Shown piece after piece: positions 32,471-40,271 of a stretch of 64,000 bases of DNA. The stretch is from Roseiarcus sp963829505 (lineage in GTDB: Bacteria > Pseudomonadota > Alphaproteobacteria > Rhizobiales > Beijerinckiaceae): positions 1,364,001 through 1,428,000 of the forward strand of contig CAWHIL010000003.1 of the NCBI GenBank assembly GCA_963829505.1, in the 5' to 3' direction. Numbering within the stretch: position 1 is the first letter of the stretch; each line of letters opens with the position of its first letter. Position numbers and translations under genes: made by a program. The notes below the pieces were generated by a model that was given only the letters and a program-made list of their open reading frames with translations, ran no database searches and had not been told where the DNA came from.

Positions 32471-34186
32471 GTGATGATCGCCGACATGGTCGCATTCAGC
32501 CGGCGCATGGAGCAGGACCAGGTCGGCAGCGTCGACCACGTGACGCGCTCCATTCAGCTCTTCCGCGGCTTGATCGGCGACTACGGCGGCGAGATCGCCA
32601 ACCTGTCGGGCGACGGCATCCTGGCGCTGTTCGAAGACGCCGACAGGGCGCTGCAATTCGCCGTCCAGATCCAGACGGAGTTTCGCGACCAATCCGTTTG
32701 GGGCGACGGCGAGCCGATCCAGTTTCGCGTCGGCCTCAATGTGGGCGAGGTGACATTCCACGAGTCGATCGCGTATGGACATTGCATCAACGTCGCGGCG
32801 CGTCTCCAGGCTATGGCGGATCCTGGCGGCATCCTGGTGACGGGCGCGTTTCGATTGGCGGCCGGCGAACTGACAGGCTTCAGCCTCCACTCGTTGGGGC
32901 AGCCACGGCTGAAGAACATTGCCGAGGCGATCGAGGTGTTCGCAGTCGAGCAGATCGGCGACGGCAGGCAACGCCTTGCGATCGCCGCCCGCGAGGCTCC
33001 CAGCGTCGAGCCGGTCCGCCACCCGACCATAGCGGTGCTGGCGCTCGCAAACCTCTCGGGCGACCCTCGAAACGATCATCTCTGCGAGGGGATTGCCGAG
33101 GACATCATCGGCAGCCTTGCGCGGTTCCGCAATCTGATGGTGATTGCGCGGCACTCCGCCTTCATGTTCAACCTGAAAGAGCATCCAACCCAGGAGGTCC
33201 GGCAGCGGCTTGGCGTCCGCTACATTCTCACCGGCAGCCTTCGCCGGGCCGACAAGCGCCTGCGCATCGCCGTCCAACTCATCGACGCGGCGTCCGAGAG
33301 CACGCTTTGGTCCGACCGCCTGGATGTCCAGCTCGACGACCTGTTCGACCTTCAGGAGGAGATCGCCGGGGCCGTCGCCGCGCGCATGTCGGTTCAAATC
33401 GACATGGCGGAGCAAAAGCAGGAATCGTACTACCCTCAAGACATGCGCGCCTACGGCCTGGTGCTGAGAGGCGGGCAGCTGCTCCTCAAATTCACCAAGG
33501 AATCAAACCGGCACGCACGCCGCCTGTACGAGGAGGCCATCGATATCGCGCCCGATTACAGCCGGGCACACAGCGCGCTGTCGAAAACCCACAACCACGA
33601 CTGGCGCTATTCGTGGTCGACGTCGCCGAACGAATCGCTGGAGTCGGCGATTGCTTTCGCGCGCCGCGCCAAGGCGTTCGATCGACTCGATGCGCGCGGC
33701 TTCGCGGAACTGGGCTACGCGCTGCTCTATTCGAAGCAGATCGACGGCGCCCTCGCCGAATATGGTCAGGCTCTGGCGCTCAACCCCAACGATAGCGACA
33801 TCATCGCCGAGTATGGCGACGCGCTCAATTATGCCGGTCAGCCGGATCGGGCCATCGAGTTGTTTCAGAAGGCGATGAGGCTCAATCCCTACTTTCCGGA
33901 CTGGTACCTGTGGTGCCTTGCCGACGCCTACGACACCATGGGCCGGCATGAGGCCGTGATCGAGACGGTCTTGCGCATGCATGATCCGTCGGAGGGCCAG
34001 CGGTTGCTCGCCGCGAACTACGCGCACCTCGGGATGACGAAAGAGGCTGAACACGCCGCGCGAGAAGTCATGCGCCTCCATCCGCAATTCTCGATTCTCG
34101 AGTGGCATGTGCGTGTTCCCCACCGGCACAAAGTTCCCCTCGAGCGCTTTATCGAGGGGCTCCGCAAGGCCGGGCTCCCCGACTGA
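32471..34186 (+). CDS. Class III cyclase-domain protein with TolB-like and TPR regions
   Basis: A protein of about 571 residues: an N-terminal adenylate/guanylate cyclase domain (IADMVAFSRRME with a metal-binding Asp, NLSGDGILALFED with the second Asp, YGHCINVAARLQAMADPGG), a central TolB-N/CadC-like domain (PTIAVLALANLSGDP, FRNLMVIARHSAFMFN, VRYILTGSLRRADKRLRIAV), and C-terminal TPR repeats (about 330-571). Such proteins make cAMP or act as sensors in Rhizobiales. The start is uncertain: GTG 32471 leaves a short first strand, while an ATG at 32407 in another frame encodes a tail ending EARRR that would join naturally if one base were extra. No transmembrane helix is seen. Confidence 0.87.
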   Translation: MMIADMVAFSRRMEQDQVGSVDHVTRSIQLFRGLIGDYGGEIANLSGDGILALFEDADRALQFAVQIQTEFRDQSVWGDGEPIQFRVGLNVGEVTFHESIAYGHCINVAARLQAMADPGGILVTGAFRLAAGELTGFSLHSLGQPRLKNIAEAIEVFAVEQIGDGRQRLAIAAREAPSVEPVRHPTIAVLALANLSGDPRNDHLCEGIAEDIIGSLARFRNLMVIARHSAFMFNLKEHPTQEVRQRLGVRYILTGSLRRADKRLRIAVQLIDAASESTLWSDRLDVQLDDLFDLQEEIAGAVAARMSVQIDMAEQKQESYYPQDMRAYGLVLRGGQLLLKFTKESNRHARRLYEEAIDIAPDYSRAHSALSKTHNHDWRYSWSTSPNESLESAIAFARRAKAFDRLDARGFAELGYALLYSKQIDGALAEYGQALALNPNDSDIIAEYGDALNYAGQPDRAIELFQKAMRLNPYFPDWYLWCLADAYDTMGRHEAVIETVLRMHDPSEGQRLLAANYAHLGMTKEAEHAAREVMRLHPQFSILEWHVRVPHRHKVPLERFIEGLRKAGLPD

Positions 34187-34314
34187 TCGAGCCGCGCAAA
34201 GCAGCGGGGTTTTGACCGCATCGCGCGATTGCCGGCCGACGAAGCGTCGCCCCGGAGCGTTCGCCTCGCGCGACCCCGCTCGAATCCCGCTCGCCCCGTG
34301 CTAAGGGTGCCCCC

Positions 34315-34857
34315 ATGCGCATTTCCGATTTCGACGTCTTTGTCGTTCCCGGCCTCGGCGGCAGGCCGGACGACTGGCCGAGCCGCTGGCTCGCCAAGCT
34401 CTCGACCGCCCGCCTCGTCGAGCCCGACGATCTCAACGCGACCCACGCCGACGCCTGGACGCGAGCGATCGCCGAGGCTGCAGCGACGGCGAGCCGGCCC
34501 ATTCTCTTCGTCGGCCACGGCCTCGGCGCCTCGGCGATTGCGTCCGCCGCCCATTCGCTCGGCGGGGCCGACGTGCGCGGCGCCTTCCTAGTCGCCCCGC
34601 TCGACGAACTGGCGCTCGCCAGGATCGCGGGCGAGCCGTGGGCGCTTCCGCGCGCGCCGCTCCCCTGGCCCTGCGTCGTGGTCGCGAGCCGCACCCATGC
34701 GCTCAGCGACTATGAATTGGCCGCGGCGCTCGCCACGCAATGGGGCGGCGAACTGATCGACGCGGGCGCCGCCGGCGCTATCGACGCCGACAGCGGCCAC
34801 GGCCCCTGGCCCGAGGGCCTGATGCGCCTCGCGGGCTTCATCAAGACGCTGCGGTAG
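34315..34857 (+). CDS. RBBP9/YdeN-like alpha/beta hydrolase lacking the nucleophile Ser
   Basis: A 180-residue small alpha/beta-hydrolase fold protein: VFVVPGLGGRPDDWPSRW at the N-terminus, the elbow VGHGLGASAIASAAH and the terminal His in DSGHGPWPEG. In RBBP9/YdeN proteins the elbow is GHSxG; here Gly69 occupies the Ser position (codon GGC). As read, serine-hydrolase catalysis should be lost, unless this is a base-calling error (AGC to GGC). Length and domain boundaries are otherwise normal. A repeat element follows, and the neighbours are unrelated. Confidence 0.82.
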   Translation: MRISDFDVFVVPGLGGRPDDWPSRWLAKLSTARLVEPDDLNATHADAWTRAIAEAAATASRPILFVGHGLGASAIASAAHSLGGADVRGAFLVAPLDELALARIAGEPWALPRAPLPWPCVVVASRTHALSDYELAAALATQWGGELIDAGAAGAIDADSGHGPWPEGLMRLAGFIKTLR

Positions 34858-34862
34858 CCCGC

Positions 34863-34962
34863 CTGTAGGCGGCGTCGCTGACGCCGCCGGCGCGGTCGCG
34901 ATCGCGCACCCTGTAGGGCGGCGTCGCTGACGCCGCCAACGCGGTCGCCGACCGCGCCTGCA
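34863..34962. repeat. Two tandem TGTAG-type palindromic repeats
   Basis: Two 48-base units beginning CTGTAGG (34863 and 34911). Each contains the palindrome GGCGGCGTC-gc-TGACGCCGCC-like core and a CGCGGTCGC arm. They resemble the pair at 59279-59408 in start sequence and layout. REP-like elements of this kind lie at gene ends and can form stable hairpins. Confidence 0.7.
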
Positions 34963-35090
34963 CGGACTGTCGGCGAGGCCGGCGAAGGCTTTGACAATGT
35001 ATGCGCCCGCGACTATCGCGAGATCGAGGCGGGAGCCGCGTCGCAGGCGGCGGCGCAAGGCCGGCGCCGACGCGGCGGGAGGCTTCAGCG

Positions 35091-35645
35091 ATGGGCGAGG
35101 CGAAACGCAAGCGGCTCGTTGACCCGGCGCCGAGCGCCGACCCGGCGCGCGCTGAACTCGTGGACAAGATCCTCGCCTGCGGCGCCTGTACGGCGTGCTG
35201 CAGAAACGTGAAGGTCGAAGTCGGCGCGGACGAGGCCCAGAAGCTCGACACTGTTCTGATAAGACGTCCCGACCTGCCCATCAGCACGCGCATGCTCCGG
35301 CAGCGCGACAACGGCGACTGTGTCTATCTCGGGCCGAAGGGATGCGAAATTTACGAGCGCCGCCCCGCGATGTGCCGGGCGTTTCATTGCGTGGCGATGT
35401 CCCAGGAGGCTTTGATCGCACCGTCGCTGTCGCCCGCGATCCGCAATGCGAGCGTCCAGCGCAACGCGTTCGCCGAAAAGGCCGGGGTGACGCGCGCCGA
35501 ACTCAAGACCGAACTCAAGCGGCGCGGCGGCGGCGCCGACGAAGCAACCGTTCGCGCAAAGCAGATCCGCGAGGCCCGCCGCATGAATTTTGTCGCCGAC
35601 TTGACGTTCGGGGCCGGCAGGCGCGGCGACGACACAAAGTCTTAG
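35091..35645 (+). CDS. YkgJ-type cysteine cluster protein
   Basis: A protein of about 184 residues with the CxxCxxCC signature of the YkgJ/UPF0153 family (LACGACTACCRN) and a second Cys set (GDCVYLGPKGCEIYE, RPAMCRAFHC). These cysteines are thought to bind zinc or an Fe-S cluster; the family function is unknown. ATG 35091 is chosen because GGGAGG lies eight bases upstream; the longer frame adds an Arg-rich leader without family match. The C-terminus is basic and helical. Confidence 0.85.
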   Translation: MGEAKRKRLVDPAPSADPARAELVDKILACGACTACCRNVKVEVGADEAQKLDTVLIRRPDLPISTRMLRQRDNGDCVYLGPKGCEIYERRPAMCRAFHCVAMSQEALIAPSLSPAIRNASVQRNAFAEKAGVTRAELKTELKRRGGGADEATVRAKQIREARRMNFVADLTFGAGRRGDDTKS

Positions 35646-35701
35646 CAGCCCTTCTTACGGCAGGGCGGTAACTGCCAAGGAGGGGTGGGCCCAAACACTG
35701 A

Positions 35702-35835
35702 CCTCGTCCTGGGGAGCCCGCGATCCCCGGACTGTGATCCGGGGAGGCGTCTCGAAGGACGCTCGCGGAGCCGCCCGTGTCCGCTGGAGCGTCCTTCGAG
35801 ACGCGATGCTGCGCATCGCTCCTTGAGGACGACGT
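35702..35835. repeat. Palindromic repeat, GTCTCGAAGGACG family, copy 1
   Basis: An 18-base inverted pair, GCGTCTCGAAGGACGCTC (35747-35764) and GAGCGTCCTTCGAGACGC (35787-35804), inside larger arms built on CCTCGTCCTGGGGAGC and GCTCCTTGAGGACGA. Related copies are at 47290-47332 and 56206-56335. It separates the YkgJ-type gene from the convergent serine dehydratase gene. Confidence 0.8.
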
Positions 35836-35859
35836 CCGCGCGGCCCCGTTGCAGCCCCC

Positions 35860-37226
35860 TCAGCACGCCACGACATTCACCGCGAGGCCGCCGAGGCTCG
35901 TCTCCTTGTACTTCGACTGCATGTCGAGGCCGGTCTGGCGCATGGTGGCGATGACGCTGTCGAGCGACACCCGGTGGCGGCCGTCGCCGTGCAGCGCGAG
36001 CGAGGCGGCGGCGATCGCCTTCACCGCGCCAAAAGCGTTGCGCTCGATGCAGGGGATCTGGACGAGGCCGCCGACCGGATCGCAGGTCATGCCGAGATGG
36101 TGCTCCATCGCGATCTCGGCGGCGTTCTCGATCTGCCCGTTCGAGCCGCCGAGCGCGGCGCAAAGGCCGGCCGCCGCCATCGAGGACGCGACGCCGACCT
36201 CTCCCTGGCAGCCCACCTCGGCGCCCGAGATCGACGCGTTGAGCTTGAAGAGGCCGCCGATCGCGGTCGCGGTCAGGACGAAATCGGAGAGTCCCCCGCG
36301 CTCGCGCCCTCGCAATGGTCGCGGTAGTAGCGCAGGACCGCCGGGACGACGCCGGCCGCGCCGTTGGTCGGCGCCGTCACCACGCGCCCGCCCGCCGCGT
36401 TCTCCTCGTTGACGGCGAGCGCGTAGACGCTGACGTAGTCCATGATCTCGTGCGCCGGCCTTGCGTTGCGGCGCGCGTTGTCGATCAGCCGCGCGTGGAT
36501 CGCGCGCGCCCGCCGCTCGACGGAAAGGCCGCCCGGCAGGACGCCCGACGTCGCAAGGCCGCGCTCGACGCAGGCGAACATGGCGCTGAGCAGCACGCCG
36601 ACCCGCGCCTCGACCGCCGCCGCAGGCCGCAGCGCCGCCTCATTGGCGCGCTGGATCTCGGCGATCGAGAGCCCCGCCGACTTCCCCACGGCGAGAAGCT
36701 CGGCGCCCGAGCGGAAGGGAAAGGGAACCGCCGCCCCCTCGTCTCCGCTCGCCGCGTCCGCCCCCTCGCGGACGACGAAGCCGCCGCCGATCGAAAACCA
36801 TGTCTCGTCGCCGAGGATTTCATCGCCTGCGTCGCGCGCGACGAATGTCAGCGTGTTCGGGTGGCTCGCGGGCGTGACGACGTCGAAGACGATGGCTCGC
36901 TCCGGGTCGAAGGCGATGGCGCGCCGGCCCGCAAGATTCAGGCGCTTCGTCGCGCGGGTGAGCGCCGCGAGGCGATCGGCTTCATCCGGGTCGGCCGTCT
37001 CCGGCTCGACGCCCGAGAGGCCGAGGATGACCGCCTTGTCGGTCGCGTGGCCGCGGCCGGTGAAGGCGAGCGAGCCGAAGAGGCGCACCTCGACCGAGGC
37101 GACGCGCGGAAGCGCGCCCGAGCGGGCGAGGCCGCCGACGAAAGCGGCCGCCGCCTTCATCGGCCCGACGCTGTGCGACGACGACGGCCCGAGGCCGATC
37201 TTGAACAGGTCGAAGACGCTGATCAT
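35860..37226 (-). CDS. sdaA: L-serine dehydratase (iron-sulfur type), frameshifted as sequenced
   Basis: Single-chain L-serine ammonia-lyase that converts L-serine to pyruvate and ammonia with a [4Fe-4S] cluster. The beta-like N-terminal domain (SVFDLFKIGLGPSSSHSVGP) and the alpha-like domain (NEENAAGGRVVTAPTNGAAG, VPAVLRYYRDHC) run in one frame from ATG 37226. The remainder is in another frame: DFVLTATAIGGLFKLNAS, AEVGCQGEVGVASSMAA, MTCDPVGGLVQIPCIERN and the terminal NVVAC, whose last Cys may insert into the active site as in known structures. The two meet at the CCCCC run 36293-36297 (GGGGG on the coding strand), where one base appears missing. GGGAG precedes the ATG. Confidence 0.94.
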
Positions 37227-37336
37227 CGGCTCCCTCCCTCGCGCCCTTCGCGTGGCGTCGCCTTGAGGCGAAAACGATAGACGACCGGCGCAAGGCCGCA
37301 AGAGCGGGCGGCCCGGTCCTTAGCGGCGAGACAAGC

Positions 37337-37801
37337 TCAGGGCGTCAGCCGAGACGCCCCCGGATGGCCCGCCGTCAGGCGGCCGAGCAAGCCGGCGAGG
37401 CGCTCGATCTCGGGCTCCGTCCAGCGGTCCCGGAACACCTCGGCCGACAGTTGGGCGAAGGTCGCGCCCGCGTCGGCCATGAGCTTGCGTCCCGCTTTGG
37501 TGAGGACGACATAGGCCAGCCGCGCGTCGCGCGGGTCGGACTCGCGGCCGACGAGGCCGAGTTTTTCCAGCGGCGCCGCCATGCGGGTGATCGTCGAGGG
37601 GCTCACGCTCAGCGACCTGGCGAGATCGATCCGGGTCAACCGAAAGCGCGGCGCGCGCTCCAGATGCATCAGCATGAGCGCGTCCTTCAGCGACAGGCCG
37701 TGGATCGAGCCGAGACGGCCGGAGAAGCGCTCTTCGATCTGCGCCTGCGCGCTGAGGAGATGCAGGACGGCGGCAAGGGAGGTGTCAGTCATGCGACGCA
37801 T
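37337..37801 (-). CDS. MarR-family transcriptional regulator
   Basis: A 151- to 154-residue winged-helix regulator. The DNA-binding part reads RLTRIDLARSLSVSPSTITRMAAPLEKLGLV and the wing RESDPRDARLAYVVLTKAGRKL, both typical. Either ATG 37801 or ATG 37792 could be the start; neither has a clear Shine-Dalgarno sequence. A TTGCA-CA-TGCAA palindrome lies just upstream, so autoregulation is likely. The adjacent hydrolase gene upstream on the same strand is a plausible target. The effector is unknown. Confidence 0.88.
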   Translation of the reverse strand: MRRMTDTSLAAVLHLLSAQAQIEERFSGRLGSIHGLSLKDALMLMHLERAPRFRLTRIDLARSLSVSPSTITRMAAPLEKLGLVGRESDPRDARLAYVVLTKAGRKLMADAGATFAQLSAEVFRDRWTEPEIERLAGLLGRLTAGHPGASRLTP

Positions 37802-37815
37802 ATAGGCAGATATGA

Positions 37816-37827
37816 TTGCACATGCAA
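37816..37827. promoter_or_regulatory. Candidate MarR operator
   Basis: TTGCA-CA-TGCAA is a perfect inverted repeat 15 bases before the MarR start, with a further half-site (TTTGCAA, 37832-37838) beside it. The position fits an operator overlapping the promoter. Binding is inferred from symmetry and position only. Confidence 0.5.
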
Positions 37828-37870
37828 GTAGTTTGCAATAAAAAGACCTGGACGCGCTGACTTTCGAACC

Positions 37871-38638
37871 TCAGCTTCGCCCCGCCGCCTCGAGGATCAT
37901 GTTGGCGATCGTCTCCGGCTGCGAGATCAGCGACAGGTGGCTCGCCTTCACCTCGATCGTCTTCGCCCCCATGCGCTTGGCCATGAAGCGCTCGAGGTCG
38001 GGATTGATGGTCCGATCGTCGATCGAGACCGCGTACCAGCTCGGCTTCGACCGCCAGGCGGCGTGCTTCGTTTTTCCGTTCAGGAGCGCCCTGTGGAACG
38101 GCTGCTGAACGGCGTAAAGCACCTTCGCCTGCGCCTCGGGCAGGTCGCCGGCGAAATCGTGCAGGAACGCCTCCTCCGTCAGCCGTCCTTCGTCGCCGTC
38201 GAAGACAATTCCAGCCGATGCGGGCGGAGGCGGAAAGGTCTTGGCGAGGGCGGCGTAATCCTCGCCGGCGTCGGGCGCGCGCGCCGCGACATAAGCGACC
38301 GCCGTCACCACCGGGTCGACGCCGGCCTCGGTCACGATCATGCCCGAGAACGAGTGCCCCGCGAGCACGGTCGGACCGTCCTGCCGGTTGAGCGCCCGCT
38401 GGGTCTCGGCCACGGCGTCTTCGAGCGTCGTCAGGGGATTTTGCACCGACGTCACGTTCAGCCCGGCCTTCTGCAAATACGGAATGACCCAGGACCAGCA
38501 CGATCCGTCGGCGAACAGCCCGTGCACGAGAACGACGTTTCGGGCCACGATCGGCGCGGCGGCCAGGGTCGGGCGGGGCCCGAGGGAAGCGGCCATGCCG
38601 GCGGCGAGCGCGGCGGCGAAAGTCCGGCGGGTCAGCAT
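37871..38638 (-). CDS. Exported alpha/beta hydrolase
   Basis: A 255-residue protein with a twin-arginine-like leader (MLTRRTFAAALAAGMAASLG) and an alpha/beta-hydrolase domain: VVLVHGLFADGSCWSWVIPYL (oxyanion HG), nucleophile elbow LAGHSFSGMIVTEAG with Ser, and a C-terminal His in KASHLSLISQPE. The family includes salicylate-ester-type and other small esterases in Rhizobiales. ATG 38638 has GGAGG seven bases upstream; a longer frame exists but lacks such a site. It is followed by the MarR gene, which may regulate it. The substrate is not evident. Confidence 0.88.
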   Translation of the reverse strand: MLTRRTFAAALAAGMAASLGPRPTLAAAPIVARNVVLVHGLFADGSCWSWVIPYLQKAGLNVTSVQNPLTTLEDAVAETQRALNRQDGPTVLAGHSFSGMIVTEAGVDPVVTAVAYVAARAPDAGEDYAALAKTFPPPPASAGIVFDGDEGRLTEEAFLHDFAGDLPEAQAKVLYAVQQPFHRALLNGKTKHAAWRSKPSWYAVSIDDRTINPDLERFMAKRMGAKTIEVKASHLSLISQPETIANMILEAAGRS

Positions 38639-38854
38639 CGCGATCCCTCCTTCAGCTGGCCCCTCGCCTTTTTCAAACGCCGGCGGCTCATAGTTCAGGA
38701 ACATGGCCGAGTTGCAGCGGGACGCCGCGATCCCCGACCTGGCATGGGGCGCAGGGTCGCTGCGTGCGCGGCGCCTGTCGGGCGGCGCGCGGCCTGGGAG
38801 CCGGTTCTTGTCGGGCCGGGCCGCGTGGCCTATCTAGGCGTCTGAGGTGTCCCC

Positions 38855-39415
38855 ATGTTCATTCAGACCGAACCGACCCCCAATCCCGCGACGCTGAAGT
38901 TCCTGCCCGGCCGGACGGTGATGGCCGAGGGCACGTTCGAGGCGCGCGACGCATCCGAGGCCGAGCGCTCGCCGCTCGCCAGAGCCCTCATGGAGCTTCC
39001 GGGGGTGACGGGCGTCTTCTTTGCCGGCGATTTCATCTCGGTCACCAAGGGCGAGGGCGAATGGCAGCACCTCAAGCCCGCGGTGCTCGGCGTCGTGACC
39101 GAGTTCTTCTCCTCCGGCGCGCCCCTCCTCGAGGGAGACGGCGCGGAGGCTGCGTCCGGCGAGTTCTTCGACGCGAAGGACGCCGAGACGGTCGAGGCGA
39201 TCAAGGAGCTTCTCGAAACCCGCGTCCGGCCCGCCGTCGCCGGCGACGGCGGCGACATCGTCTTCAAGGGCTTCAAGGACGGGATCGTCTATCTCAGGAT
39301 GAAGGGCGCCTGCTCGGGCTGCCCGTCCTCGACGGCGACGCTGCGCCACGGCATCGAGAACCTCTTCCGTCACTTCCTGCCCGACGTGCAGTCGGTCGAG
39401 CAGATGGAGGGGTGA
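38855..39415 (+). CDS. NifU-family Fe-S cluster scaffold (Nfu)
   Basis: A 186-residue protein with an N-terminal Nfu_N domain (FIQTEPTPNPATLKFLPGR) and a C-terminal NifU-like domain containing the cluster-binding pair Cys153 and Cys156 (MKGACSGCPSS). It should carry [4Fe-4S] clusters from the assembly machinery to target apoproteins. Length and domain order are normal for alphaproteobacterial Nfu. It is divergent from the hydrolase gene, with about 215 bases between the starts. Confidence 0.94.
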   Translation: MFIQTEPTPNPATLKFLPGRTVMAEGTFEARDASEAERSPLARALMELPGVTGVFFAGDFISVTKGEGEWQHLKPAVLGVVTEFFSSGAPLLEGDGAEAASGEFFDAKDAETVEAIKELLETRVRPAVAGDGGDIVFKGFKDGIVYLRMKGACSGCPSSTATLRHGIENLFRHFLPDVQSVEQMEG

Positions 39416-39458
39416 CCCGCGCAACGGGCTTTGCAAGGCTGCTTTGCGAAGGGACGCC

Positions 39459-40049
39459 ATGGACGCCCCGACATTCTACACGTGGCTCTTCAAACTCCTG
39501 TTTTGGGCGATGTGGGCGGGCTGGCTCGCATTCTGGCAGGTGATGGCCAGACGTGCGAAGACCCCCGCGAGCCAGGAGAGCGCCTCGTCGCGGCGCTCGC
39601 ATTTCGCGCCGCTCCTCATCGCTGTCTTTCTGATCGCAGTCCCTCGCCTCGGCATTCCCCCGCTCGACGACAGGTTCGTCCCTCGGGCGCTCTGGCCTCC
39701 GACGCTCGGCGTGGTCGTCGCCTATGCGGGGCTCCTGTTCTGCGTCTGGGCGCGGCTCGTCATCGCCGACAACTGGAGCGGCGACGTGCAGGTCAAGCAC
39801 GATCACGAGCTTGTCGTCGACGGCCCGTACCGATGGGTGCGGCATCCGATCTACACCGGCCTTCTCCTGATGTTCGCCGGCACCGCGCTCGGGATCGGCG
39901 AATGGCGCGGCGTGCTTGCGGTGGCGCTCGTCGTCTTCGCGTTCTGGCGCAAGCTCAGGATCGAGGAAGGGGTCATGCGCGGCGCGTTCGGCGCGGCCTA
40001 CGACCGTTACGCCGAACGGACGCCCGCGCTGATCCCGTTCGTCTTGTAA
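39459..40049 (+). CDS. Isoprenylcysteine carboxyl methyltransferase-like membrane protein
   Basis: A 196-residue membrane protein with about five helices and the ICMT/PEMT core near the C-terminus: VVDGPYRWVRHPIYTGLLLM (the SAM-binding RHPxY motif) and AYDRYAERTPALIPFV. Bacterial members are SAM-dependent methyltransferases of unknown substrate. ATG 39459 was taken as the start; a TTG 15 bases earlier is less likely. It follows the Nfu gene by 43 bases on the same strand. Confidence 0.88.
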   Translation: MDAPTFYTWLFKLLFWAMWAGWLAFWQVMARRAKTPASQESASSRRSHFAPLLIAVFLIAVPRLGIPPLDDRFVPRALWPPTLGVVVAYAGLLFCVWARLVIADNWSGDVQVKHDHELVVDGPYRWVRHPIYTGLLLMFAGTALGIGEWRGVLAVALVVFAFWRKLRIEEGVMRGAFGAAYDRYAERTPALIPFVL

Positions 40050-40271
40050 GGCGCGGGAACCGGCGCACGGGCCCGTCGGCCTTATCGCAGATTCGTTCTG
40101 CTTATTTTCTGTGATCGGCGTCACAAACGCCGCTCCGGGAGCGTGCAAGGATTTCCCTGCCGCGGACGCCGATATTTGCGTTCTTGCGGGGTCTTGACCT
40201 CTGGAGAAGCGTTAGCCGCTCCCGTCAACGCAATTTCCGGCGGTGGTTTCTCGTTGTGACAGGGGAACGCT

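Noticed and set aside
36315..37280. 321-codon plus-strand frame opposite serine dehydratase
   Set aside because: Antisense shadow; Arg/Asp-rich and without domains.
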